Of a stretch of 6,094 nt of DNA, positions 1 to 5,538 are shown one piece after another. Within the stretch, counting starts at the first letter, position 1. Every line of letters starts with the position of its first letter. The notes beneath the pieces were generated by a model. It was given only the letters and a program-made list of their open reading frames with translations. It was not told the DNA's origin and did no database searches. Origin of the DNA: Parcubacteria group bacterium Gr01-1014_72 (GTDB lineage: Bacteria > Patescibacteriota > Minisyncoccia > Phycocordibacterales > VMFH01); NCBI GenBank assembly GCA_007375925.1, contig VMFH01000035.1, forward strand, positions 1 through 6,094. Reading direction: 5' to 3'. The translations under genes and the position numbers were made by a program.

Positions 1-909
1 CGTATTAATCAGCAGATGCTCACCGAGGACGACATCGCTTTTCTCATAACACCGCGCTTGAATGCCGCATCCCGCATGGGGGATCCGATGGACGCTTTTC
101 GTCTGCTTGCGACGACGGACGAGATTGAGGCGGATTTTGCGGTAGAACATCTGAATCGGATTAACGATGAGCGGAAGGGCGTTGTCGCCTCAATGGTCAA
201 AGAAATTCGCCATACGGTGAGAGAGCGCTATGGCGACGGCGAGAAAAAAGTGATCGTGGCGGGAAATCCGAAGTGGCGCCCCTCGCTTCTCGGACTTGCC
301 GCATCATCGCTTGCGGATGAAGAATCGTGCCCCGTGTTTCTTTGGGGGAGGGACGGCGGGATGGTGCTCAAGGGCTCGTGCCGTTCAGGCGGTGGCGTGA
401 ATGTAGTTATGCTCATGGCCGCGGTTTCGCGCGAGGTTGTGTCGGAATTCGGCGGGCACGCGCAGGCGGGAGGTTTTGCTATAGCCCCTGAACGCGCGCA
501 CCTTCTTGAGACAGAACTCCTTCGAGCACTCGCCGCCGCTCCGGCGGAGGCGGCAGAGGAACACGTCTTTCTTGACGCAGTACTTTCGCTTGATGCGGTA
601 TCGGAGGCAGTGTACTCGCAGGTTGAGCGGCTCGCGCCTTTTGGTATAGGTAATGAAAAACCCCTCTTTCTTTTTGAAGGGGTTGAGGTCGGAGCGGTTC
701 GTCAGTTTGGGAGAGAGAGACAGCACCTCCTGCTTTCGCTTCCGCGATACGACGGGAGGAACATTGCCGCCATCTCATTTTTTACCGCTCCCGATGCGTG
801 GGGGAAAGAGGTGCGAGAGGGCGACAAAATCAACCTCGTTGCGCACCTTGAAAAATCTTTTTTCCGCGACACACCGGAACTTCGGTTGCGGATTGTTGAT
901 ATTGTATGA
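1..909 (+). CDS. recJ: Single-stranded-DNA-specific exonuclease RecJ, C-terminal part (5' end outside window)
   Basis: RecJ degrades single-stranded DNA 5' to 3' in recombination and mismatch or base-excision repair in the cytoplasm. The frame is open from base 1, so the gene is cut by the window edge; 302 residues remain and the N-terminal DHH catalytic domain is missing. In local numbering, LNAASRMGDP (about 20-29) marks the end of the DHH part. KGSCRS (about 124-129) and GGHAQAGGF (151-159) are the DHHA1 nucleic-acid-binding motifs, equivalent to the G-S-x-R-S and GGH motifs of the family. LAPFGIGN (211-218) begins the C-terminal OB-like domain, which ends at the TGA stop. The usual HPG(V/I) motif before the DHHA1 core is NPKWRPSLLG here. 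The following antitoxin gene has its own promoter, so it need not be cotranscribed. The family call is secure; only the extent of the missing part is unknown. Confidence 0.95.
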   Translation, partial: RINQQMLTEDDIAFLITPRLNAASRMGDPMDAFRLLATTDEIEADFAVEHLNRINDERKGVVASMVKEIRHTVRERYGDGEKKVIVAGNPKWRPSLLGLAASSLADEESCPVFLWGRDGGMVLKGSCRSGGGVNVVMLMAAVSREVVSEFGGHAQAGGFAIAPERAHLLETELLRALAAAPAEAAEEHVFLDAVLSLDAVSEAVYSQVERLAPFGIGNEKPLFLFEGVEVGAVRQFGRERQHLLLSLPRYDGRNIAAISFFTAPDAWGKEVREGDKINLVAHLEKSFFRDTPELRLRIVDIV

Positions 910-944
910 AACCTTACCGCACAGCTTTCTTTTTGTCCGATTTT

Positions 945-953
945 TGGTATGAT
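945..953 (+). promoter_or_regulatory. Extended -10 promoter of the toxin-antitoxin pair
   Basis: TGG followed by TATGAT forms an extended -10 box. A transcript would be expected to begin about 7 nt after the box, that is at or next to the ATG at 960. No good -35 hexamer is visible at the normal distance, as is common for extended -10 promoters. There is no Shine-Dalgarno sequence before the ATG, so a leaderless mRNA is inferred. Confidence 0.55.
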
Positions 954-959
954 AATCAC

Positions 960-1166
960 ATGACTACGGTAACTATTCCGAAAGAGTTTGCTAAAGACGC
1001 ACAACTTATCGCTGTGCCGCGTTTTGTGTATGAGGAGTACGTGACAGTACAAAGGAAGATAAAAAGTATGAAGACATTCAGAATGACCGTAGCGGATAAG
1101 CGCAAGCTTACCCGTGCTCGCACCAACTTCAAAAAAGGAAATTTCGTGTATTTGAAAGATTTGTAA
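960..1166 (+). CDS. Small antitoxin-like protein upstream of a RelE/ParE toxin
   Basis: This 68-residue protein starts TTVTIPKEFAKDAQLIAVPR and then has YEEY. That layout, a short beta-rich start followed by a helix with a Y/E-rich segment, resembles small antitoxins found before RelE-type toxins in CPR genomes. The C-terminal half is basic (KRKLTRARTNFKKG, about 47-60) and ends in a short hydrophobic/acidic tail, where such antitoxins commonly wrap the toxin. The toxin ATG follows the stop by only 4 nt, so translation is probably coupled. A longer reading from the ATG at 906, overlapping the recJ stop, adds 18 residues; I prefer 960 because the extended -10 box at 945-953 lies inside that extension. 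Autoregulation by the antitoxin-toxin complex is typical of such pairs but no operator repeat is obvious. The function is inferred mainly from position and size. Confidence 0.65.
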   Translation: MTTVTIPKEFAKDAQLIAVPRFVYEEYVTVQRKIKSMKTFRMTVADKRKLTRARTNFKKGNFVYLKDL

Positions 1167-1170
1167 AGGC

Positions 1171-1428
1171 ATGTCGTGGACACTTGCGGTTGACTCTGCG
1201 GCGAATAAACAATGGCGGAGGTTTCCTCATAAAGACCGTGAGCGGATTCGGCTTGCGTTGCATGAGGTTGAAGGTAATCCATTTGGCGGAGACCTCCAAA
1301 AGATAAAAGGAGAAGATTTTGTTTGGCGTCGCCGTGTTGGTTCGTATCGGATTAAGTACGAACTGCGAGTATCCGAGAAACTCGTGTATGTGTTCGATAT
1401 TAAACGTCGCGGTTCTCATACATACTGA
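1171..1428 (+). CDS. RelE/ParE-superfamily toxin
   Basis: The 85-residue length and layout match RelE/ParE toxins, which are small beta-sheet proteins that either cleave mRNA on the ribosome (RelE) or inhibit gyrase (ParE). Visible signatures are a helical N-terminal part with KDRERIRLALHEVEGNPF (about 21-38), then LQKIKG (42-47), then the core FVWRRRVGSYRIKYEL (50-65), and a final strand LVYVFDIKRRGSHTY (71-85). The R-x-R-V-G-x-Y-R-I-x-Y pattern is the hallmark of the superfamily, and the basic residues near the C-terminus (K78, R79, R80, H83) sit where RelE-type nucleases keep catalytic side chains. The spacer to the antitoxin is AAAGGC-like with only a poor ribosome-binding site, which favours translational coupling. 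Which target it attacks cannot be decided from sequence alone. Confidence 0.85.
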   Translation: MSWTLAVDSAANKQWRRFPHKDRERIRLALHEVEGNPFGGDLQKIKGEDFVWRRRVGSYRIKYELRVSEKLVYVFDIKRRGSHTY

Positions 1429-1432
1429 TTTT

Positions 1433-1438
1433 CATAAT
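1433..1438 (+). promoter_or_regulatory. Possible -10 box of rnhA
   Basis: CATAAT lies 7 nt before the rnhA ATG at 1446, right after the toxin stop codon. There is no TG extension and no clear -35. The intervening sequence TTCCCCTC contains no Shine-Dalgarno motif, so if rnhA has its own promoter the mRNA would be leaderless. Read-through from the toxin-antitoxin unit is the alternative. Confidence 0.4.
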
Positions 1439-1445
1439 TCCCCTC

Positions 1446-2189
1446 ATGATTTCCGATTCTATAATAATTTTCACCGACGGCTCTTCGCGCGGGAATCCCG
1501 GTCCGGGCGGCTGGGCCGCAGTGGTAGTCGGCAAGTTTAAAGTTGGAAGTTTAGAAGTTATAGAATTAGGAGGAAGAGAGGAGCATACCACAAACAATCG
1601 TATGGAGCTTACCGCTGCCATCAAAGGGATTTCGGTTGCGTCAGAAATGTTTCAAGTTTCAAGTTTCATGTTTCAAGTTTTTACCGATTCCTCCTACCTT
1701 GTGAACGGCATCACGAAATGGGTTCATGGGTGGCAAGAGCGCGGCTGGAAGACGGCGGCGAAAAAAGAAGTGGAGAATCGGGACCTTTGGGAGCGACTGC
1801 TTGCGATGGCGGATGGGGAAAAGATAAAGTGGAAGCTTATCGCGGGGCACGCGGGGGTGACGGGAAATGTCCGGTGCGATGACATTGCAACTGCGTTTGC
1901 GGACGGGAAAAAACCGACGCTGTATCGGGGGTCGCTGTCGGCGTACCCGATAAAGAATATTTTGAACGTATCGGTGAACAGCTTGCTTGAAGAACGGAAA
2001 AAGAGTGCGCGCACGAGGAGCGCCGCGAAGGCGTACTCATATGTCAGTGCTCTTGGCGGAACTGTAGAAATTCACAAAACATGGGAGGAGTGCGAGCGGA
2101 GGGTGAAAGGGAAGAGCGGCGCGCGTTACAAAAAAACGGTGAATGCAGAAGAGGAGGCGCGGCTTATATCAAAATGGGGTCGCCAATGA
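1446..2189 (+). CDS. rnhA: Ribonuclease HI with C-terminal viroplasmin-type domain
   Basis: RNase HI cleaves the RNA strand of RNA:DNA hybrids, removing primers and R-loops in the cytoplasm. The catalytic domain covers about residues 5-155 of 247: FTDGSSRGNPGPGG (9-22) with catalytic D11, TTNNRMEL (48-55) with E54, FTDSSYLVNG (79-88) with D81, the basic-protrusion region WVHGWQERGWKT (92-103), and GHAGVTGN then RCDD (134-146) with H135 and D145. All catalytic residues are present. After a linker (about 153-195), residues 196-245 show AYSYVSALGG, IHKTWEECERRVKG and GARYKK, the pattern of the caulimovirus viroplasmin/hybrid-binding domain, which more often precedes the RNase H domain. Compared with E. 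coli RNase HI as I recall it, the segments before TTNN and between RMEL and TDS are each about five residues longer, exactly where two heptamer-repeat tracts lie. The start follows a -10-like box by 7 nt without a Shine-Dalgarno. Confidence 0.93.
   Translation: MISDSIIIFTDGSSRGNPGPGGWAAVVVGKFKVGSLEVIELGGREEHTTNNRMELTAAIKGISVASEMFQVSSFMFQVFTDSSYLVNGITKWVHGWQERGWKTAAKKEVENRDLWERLLAMADGEKIKWKLIAGHAGVTGNVRCDDIATAFADGKKPTLYRGSLSAYPIKNILNVSVNSLLEERKKSARTRSAAKAYSYVSALGGTVEIHKTWEECERRVKGKSGARYKKTVNAEEEARLISKWGRQ
1533..1567 (+). repeat. Degenerate heptamer tract inside rnhA (AAGTTTA type)
   Basis: From 1533 the sequence falls into 7-nt units: AAGTTTA, AAGTTGG, AAGTTTA, GAAGTTA, then a degenerate TAGAATT. 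It encodes approximately KFKVGSLEVIEL of rnhA, between the first catalytic strand and the TTNNRMEL block. The AT-rich, repetitive composition contrasts with the GC-rich flanks (GTCCGGGCGG to the left). Confidence 0.65.
1647..1681 (+). repeat. Five-unit heptamer tract inside rnhA (AWGTTTC type)
   Basis: Five consecutive 7-nt units are visible: ATGTTTC, AAGTTTC, AAGTTTC, ATGTTTC, AAGTTTT. The tract encodes approximately MFQVSSFMFQVF (68-79 of rnhA), immediately before catalytic D81. Its last 17 bases (1665-1681) are identical, in the same orientation, to 5838-5854 in the palindrome upstream of the M50 protease gene, which identifies it as a copy of a dispersed repeat rather than chance codon use. 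Confidence 0.8.
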
Positions 2190-2217
2190 TACAACTCGCC
2201 CCTTTGGGACGGGTTGG

Positions 2218-2346
2218 TCATGCGAGTGAGATGCTTGCCTCGTGTGGCGCAGGCAATGGATCGGTGTCCTTTGCGCCTCCGATGGTGATTGCGACGAGGC
2301 ACACACCTGGTAGCAGTAGGACAATGAGCTCAAGGAGGAGTATCAT
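2218..2346 (-). CDS. Possible 42-residue single-span membrane peptide
   Basis: On the minus strand an ATG at 2346 opens a frame of 42 codons ending in TGA at 2218. The peptide begins MILLLELIVLLLPGVCLVAI, one strongly hydrophobic segment long enough to span a membrane. It continues with a short polar, proline-containing tail (TIGGAKDTDPLPAPHEASISLA after that segment, with acidic residues). An AAAGGA ribosome-binding site sits about 6 nt before the ATG, and an extended -10 box (TGGTATACT) lies 20 nt before it, giving a plausible complete unit. I do not recognise a family and assign no function. The opposite strand also has an open frame here (2186-2368) whose translation looks less protein-like, so this gene remains a prediction; it is too short for default gene callers. 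Confidence 0.5.
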   Translation of the reverse strand: MILLLELIVLLLPGVCLVAITIGGAKDTDPLPAPHEASISLA

Positions 2347-2366
2347 AGAGGTCCTTTCTACTCTCT

Positions 2367-2375
2367 AGTATACCA
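2367..2375 (-). promoter_or_regulatory. Extended -10 promoter of the small minus-strand ORF
   Basis: Read on the minus strand, TGG is followed by TATACT, a strong extended -10 box. Transcription would begin near 2360, leaving a 5' leader of about 14 nt that contains AAAGGA just before the ATG at 2346. A weak -35 (TTGTGG) lies 16-17 nt upstream. Confidence 0.6.
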
Positions 2376-2410
2376 TTTTGCACTCTACCCACAAACGCTC
2401 CTCTACAGCG

Positions 2411-2419
2411 TGTTACCAT
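2411..2419 (+). promoter_or_regulatory. Extended -10 promoter of comEC
   Basis: TGT followed by TACCAT (4 of 6 consensus) forms an extended -10 box ending 7 nt before the GTG start at 2427. The expected transcription start is at or next to that codon, and there is no Shine-Dalgarno, so a leaderless message is inferred. It is divergent from the promoter at 2367-2375. Confidence 0.45.
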
Positions 2420-2426
2420 ATGGTTC

Positions 2427-3932
2427 GTGCGCGACAAGGTGTTCTACACGCTCCTCTGCGGTTTCGCGTTCGGGATTCTCATCCGCTCATTTTTTGATTT
2501 TGGCGGGGCATTCCCATTCTTCCTCCTCTTTATTGGAGGCGTCCTCCTTTTACTCACACTGATTCACTCTCCGGCGGCGGATTCCCGCGCCATACCGATT
2601 CTTACCGCGCTCCTGTTCACGGTTACCGCACTTGGGATGTTCCGCTATGATATCTCCGACTCCCGCCGGTTCAGTGCAACGCCGCTCCTTGAACGGGTGG
2701 GGCAGGAGGTTACCCTTGTCGGGGTGATTTCCGAAGAACCGGATGTGCGCGAAGGGAGTACGCTCCTCACGCTCAAAGCGCAGTCTCTCCGTAACGGAGC
2801 GGAGGAAATCCCCCAAGCGACCCGCCTCCTTCTTTTCACTGATCACCATCCGTCGTTTGCGTATGGCGATAGGGTGGAGGTTCGCGGGCGCGTTTCGCGA
2901 CCGGTGCCGTTCATGAGCGAGGACGGTTTGCGCGAGGTTGATTACCCCGCGTTTCTCGCAAAGGACGGCATCTACCTCGTTATGTACCGTCCCGCGCTGA
3001 CGCGCCTCGCCGCCGGAGAAGGGAATCCGCTTGTGTCCGCACTCCTTTCAGTCAAAAGCGCGTTCGTTCAGAATCTCTCCCGCCTCATTCCGGAACCGGC
3101 GGCAAGTCTCCTCGCGGGGCTCCTCGTCGGCGCGAAGCAGTCGCTTGGCGCAAAACTTCTTGATGATTTCCGCACGGTTGGGGTCATCCATATCGTGGTG
3201 CTCTCCGGCTACAACATCACGATTGTGGCGGAGTTTTTTATGCGGCTTGTTGGCCGCCTTTCCCGCTACCCACGGCTCTTTGTCGGTGCGCTCGCGATGC
3301 TCCTCTTCGCCGTGATGACCGGAGCGTCGGCGACCGTCGTGCGCGCGACTATCATGGCGCTTCTCGTCGTGCTCGCGCGCGCGACTGCCCGCACGTACCT
3401 CGTCACGAGAGCGCTTCTCCTCGCGGGGTTTTTAATGATTCTCTACAATCCGAAAATTCTCGTCTTTGATACATCCTTTCAGCTCTCATTTCTTGCAACG
3501 GTCGGGCTCATCTACCTCTCTCCTCTCATTCTGCCGTACGTCCGCTTCGTACCGGAGCGCCTGCACCTGCGCGAAGTTGTCGTGGCGACCGTCGCGACGC
3601 AGGCGTTCGTGTTTCCCTTCCTGCTGTACAAAACGGGAGTGCTCTCACTCGTCTCGCTTCCCGCGAACCTCCTCATCCTCTCGGCCATTCCCCTCACGAT
3701 GTTCCTCGGGTTTCTCGCGGGGCTCTTCAGCTTCCTCTCAAGCGCTCTCGCGCTCCCCTTCGCGTGGGGCGCGTACGCGCTCCTCTCGTATGAGCTCCTC
3801 GTTGTAGAGTGGTTTGCCCGCGCTCCGTTCGCGGCGGTGACGCTCGCCTCATTCCCCCTCTGGCTCGCGATGCTGTGCTACGCGCTGTACGCGCTCTTCA
3901 TTGCCCGTGCACAGAGAAATTCTTCTCAATAA
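2427..3932 (+). CDS. comEC: ComEC/Rec2-family DNA uptake channel, lacking the metallo-beta-lactamase domain
   Basis: ComEC forms the inner-membrane channel that carries one strand of incoming DNA into the cytoplasm. The 501-residue product starts with hydrophobic segments at about 8-47 and 56-71, then a soluble OB-like (DUF4131-type) domain at about 90-190 with VTLVGVISEEPDVREGSTLL and YGDRVEVRGRV. The membrane Competence domain follows: SLLAGLLVGAKQSL (227-240), the signature VVLSGYNITIV (257-267), MTGASATVVRATIMA (297-311) and DTSFQLSFLATVGLI (348-362), with about eight further hydrophobic helices to the end. The protein stops after the last helix at FIARAQRNSSQ, so the hydrolase domain fused at the C-terminus in Bacillus-type ComEC is absent; it is encoded separately at 4611-5471. 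The start is GTG; no in-frame ATG precedes it, and an ATG at 2420 is out of frame. The 3' end overlaps the sod gene tail-to-tail by 35 bp. Confidence 0.93.
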   Translation: MRDKVFYTLLCGFAFGILIRSFFDFGGAFPFFLLFIGGVLLLLTLIHSPAADSRAIPILTALLFTVTALGMFRYDISDSRRFSATPLLERVGQEVTLVGVISEEPDVREGSTLLTLKAQSLRNGAEEIPQATRLLLFTDHHPSFAYGDRVEVRGRVSRPVPFMSEDGLREVDYPAFLAKDGIYLVMYRPALTRLAAGEGNPLVSALLSVKSAFVQNLSRLIPEPAASLLAGLLVGAKQSLGAKLLDDFRTVGVIHIVVLSGYNITIVAEFFMRLVGRLSRYPRLFVGALAMLLFAVMTGASATVVRATIMALLVVLARATARTYLVTRALLLAGFLMILYNPKILVFDTSFQLSFLATVGLIYLSPLILPYVRFVPERLHLREVVVATVATQAFVFPFLLYKTGVLSLVSLPANLLILSAIPLTMFLGFLAGLFSFLSSALALPFAWGAYALLSYELLVVEWFARAPFAAVTLASFPLWLAMLCYALYALFIARAQRNSSQ

Positions 3933-4494
3933 CCTCCCAGTTGAGATTGGTGAAAAAGTCTTCCACATAATTTTTCTTTCCACTCGGCTGATAGTCGGCC
4001 ACGTAAGAGTGCTCCCACATATCAAGGGCCAGAATCGTTTTGCAGCCGTTCAATTGTCCTAAGTGTTGCTCATCAACCCACGCATTGAGAAGCCGTTTGG
4101 TAAGGGGATCGTAGTAGAGTATGGCCCAGCCGATGCCGCGGGTCAGAGCGATCGATTTGAAACGATTGAGCCAATGGTCCCATGACCCCCATTCTTCTTC
4201 TACCGCTTTTTGTAGCAGAGAACCTTTTGTTAGCGAAGTTGAACCACCGGCCAAGGACTCGAAATAATATTCATGATTTACCATCCCGTTGAACTCGAAA
4301 CCGAATCGCCGCTGGAGTTCGCCGAGAGCGTAGGCATTTTTCTCCGCGTCTTTCGCCATCTCATCTATTTTTTCTAAAATCAGATTGGCGTGCTTCACGT
4401 AGCCCGCGTAAAGCTTCAGGTGCTCCTCTGTCGTTTTCGCGGAGATGCCCTTGAGCGCGGGGATATTAAATTTTTGTTCCTCAAATTTTTTCAT
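3898..4494 (-). CDS. sod: Superoxide dismutase, Fe/Mn family (Mn-like signature)
   Basis: It dismutates superoxide to hydrogen peroxide and oxygen in the cytoplasm; there is no signal peptide. The 198-residue length is normal for the family. Metal ligands are all visible: H25 (TTEEH), H74 (MVNHEYYF), D158 and H162 (LALDMWEH). Other hallmarks are the C-terminal LNWEVIEKNF and GIGWAILYYD (120-129). Near the active site, Gly70 lies four residues before H74 and a Gln (Q143, in DEQHLG) lies before the D-x-W-E-H block. This is the arrangement of manganese enzymes, whereas iron enzymes carry the Gln near the second histidine. The helix after H25 reads HLKLYAGYV instead of the common H-x-x-K-H-H-x-x-Y-V, so a usual gateway histidine appears replaced by Leu. 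I start at the ATG at 4494; a longer frame from TTG at 4539 runs through the promoter. It is convergent with comEC and divergent from the MBL gene. Confidence 0.93.
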   Translation of the reverse strand: MKKFEEQKFNIPALKGISAKTTEEHLKLYAGYVKHANLILEKIDEMAKDAEKNAYALGELQRRFGFEFNGMVNHEYYFESLAGGSTSLTKGSLLQKAVEEEWGSWDHWLNRFKSIALTRGIGWAILYYDPLTKRLLNAWVDEQHLGQLNGCKTILALDMWEHSYVADYQPSGKKNYVEDFFTNLNWEVIEKNFSVHGQ

Positions 4495-4529
4495 AGATTT
4501 GTAAAAATACGGATAAGGACTACGTCTGC

Positions 4530-4538
4530 ATTCTACCA
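4530..4538 (-). promoter_or_regulatory. Extended -10 promoter of sod
   Basis: On the minus strand TGG is followed by TAGAAT (5 of 6 consensus). Transcription would begin near 4523, giving a leader of about 30 nt before the ATG at 4494. The leader has no evident Shine-Dalgarno. No redox-regulator operator was recognised. Confidence 0.55.
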
Positions 4539-4592
4539 AAAAATTGAGTCATGGTATATTCGGCGTTCGGAAGCAATCTCTATTTTGTTTGG

Positions 4593-4601
4593 TGCTAGAA
4601 T
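4593..4601 (+). promoter_or_regulatory. Extended -10 promoter of the MBL-fold gene
   Basis: TGC followed by TAGAAT lies 9 nt before the ATG at 4611, predicting a leader of about 3 nt or none. A second extended -10 box, TGG TATATT, sits upstream at 4552-4560 and would give a leader of roughly 44 nt. Both face the MBL gene and are divergent from the sod promoter at 4530-4538. Confidence 0.5.
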
Positions 4602-4610
4602 CTACGATAC

Positions 4611-5471
4611 ATGGAGAGGGTAAAAGCACAGTTGCATTGGTACGCGCTCGGTTTTTTGTTTTGCCTCACCGCTGTTATTTGGTATGCGGTGTTTGCGGAG
4701 GACCGCAGGGGACTTCTCACCGTTTCTTTTCTTGACGTCGGGCAGGGGGATGCGATTTTCATTGATTCGCCCACGGGGGTGCAGGTTCTTCTGGACGGCG
4801 GACCGGACCGTTCGGTGCTCCGCGCACTCTCACGCGTGATGCCGTTCTACGACCGCTCTGTTGACGCGCTCGTTGTCTCAAATCCGGACAAGGATCACAT
4901 CGCAGGTTTTATTGACATCCTCGCGCGTTTCCGCGTCGGCGCCGTCATTGAGCCGGGAACGGTCTCGGAGACGGACACCTACAAAACGCTTGCGGCGGCG
5001 GTCGCGGAGGAGGGAGCGGCACGCGTACTCGCGCGCCGCTCCCAATCGCTTGACCTCGGCGGCGGCGCGGAACTTTTGATTCTTTTTCCCGACCGCGACG
5101 TTGCGGAGCTTGAGCGCAATACCGGCTCCATCGTCGCGAAGCTCACCTACGGGCAGACGTCGTTTCTCCTCATGGGAGACGCGCCGAGCGCGATTGAGCG
5201 CTACCTCGTCATGCTTGACGGCAAGCGTCTCAACGCGGATGTCCTGAAGGTGGGACATCACGGCTCGCACACATCCACCTCTGAAGAACTTCTTGCCGCC
5301 GCTTCGCCATTGTTCGCCGTCATCTCGTCGGGCGAGGACAATCGCTACGGCCATCCGCACAAGGAAGTACTAGACCGTCTTGTTGCGGCGGGTGTTCAAA
5401 TCTTTCGGACAGACACAGGGGGAACAGTTTCCGTTGTATCCGGCGGTGAATCAATCCGTCTGAGAAAGTAG
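4611..5471 (+). CDS. Membrane-anchored MBL-fold hydrolase, ComEC C-terminal-domain type
   Basis: This protein corresponds to the metallo-beta-lactamase domain at the C-terminus of fused ComEC proteins, thought to degrade the DNA strand that is not imported. The 286 residues begin with one membrane helix (about 11-29, YALGFLFCLTAVIWYAVFA) preceded by basic residues, so the domain probably faces outside the cytoplasm. Motifs in order are VSFLDVGQGDAIFI (38-51), LLDGGPD (60-66), SNPDKDHIAGF (90-100, the metal motif), NTGSIV (170-175), FLLMGD (185-190), VGHHGSHTSTS (214-224) and RYGHPHKEV (245-253). In the HxHxDH motif both usual histidines are replaced (N91, D93), with D95 and H96 kept; ComEC domains often deviate here. 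The frame is closed by a TAG inside the -10 box just upstream, so 4611 is the only sensible start. The gene is separated from the channel gene by sod on the opposite strand. Confidence 0.92.
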   Translation: MERVKAQLHWYALGFLFCLTAVIWYAVFAEDRRGLLTVSFLDVGQGDAIFIDSPTGVQVLLDGGPDRSVLRALSRVMPFYDRSVDALVVSNPDKDHIAGFIDILARFRVGAVIEPGTVSETDTYKTLAAAVAEEGAARVLARRSQSLDLGGGAELLILFPDRDVAELERNTGSIVAKLTYGQTSFLLMGDAPSAIERYLVMLDGKRLNADVLKVGHHGSHTSTSEELLAAASPLFAVISSGEDNRYGHPHKEVLDRLVAAGVQIFRTDTGGTVSVVSGGESIRLRK

Positions 5472-5486
5472 AAAAAATAACATACC

Positions 5487-5512
5487 AACATTCTCAAGTT
5501 TGTAAGGATGTT
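5487..5512. terminator. Weak hairpin between the MBL gene and rpmB (possible bidirectional terminator)
   Basis: AACATTCT (5487-5494) can pair with AGGATGTT (5505-5512) as an 8-bp stem with one G-T wobble and a 10-nt loop. It lies between two convergent genes, but the T run after it on the plus strand is only about four bases, so it is at best a weak intrinsic terminator. A second short pair, GGAAG (5515-5519) with CTTCC (5530-5534), lies next to it. Confidence 0.35.
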
Positions 5513-5538
5513 TTGGAAGTGACTGAAATCTTCCGAAG

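Noticed and set aside
385..778. Long minus-strand open frames within recJ, comEC and the MBL gene
   Set aside because: They are antisense shadows of GC-rich coding sequence with arginine/serine/proline-rich, structureless translations.
906..959. Longer antitoxin start with ATGA overlap to recJ
   Set aside because: The extra 18 residues are encoded by the promoter region and do not resemble the start of the family; the ATG at 960 fits the -10 spacing.
1647..1681. CRISPR-like array in the short repeats
   Set aside because: The units are 7 nt, directly adjacent and without spacers, so they are a simple tandem repeat.
2186..2368. Plus-strand open frame of 60 codons whose ATG overlaps the rnhA stop (ATGA)
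   Set aside because: The translation is low in recognisable structure and the frame ends inside a strong minus-strand promoter. The minus-strand ORF has promoter, ribosome-binding site and a membrane span, so I kept that one.
4495..4539. Longer superoxide dismutase start at TTG 4539
   Set aside because: The extension covers the extended -10 box itself, and dismutases of this family begin near the MKKFEEQKFN position.
5515..5534. GGAAG/CTTCC hairpin as the terminator of rpmB
   Set aside because: The stem is only five pairs and on the minus strand it is followed by an A run instead of a T run.
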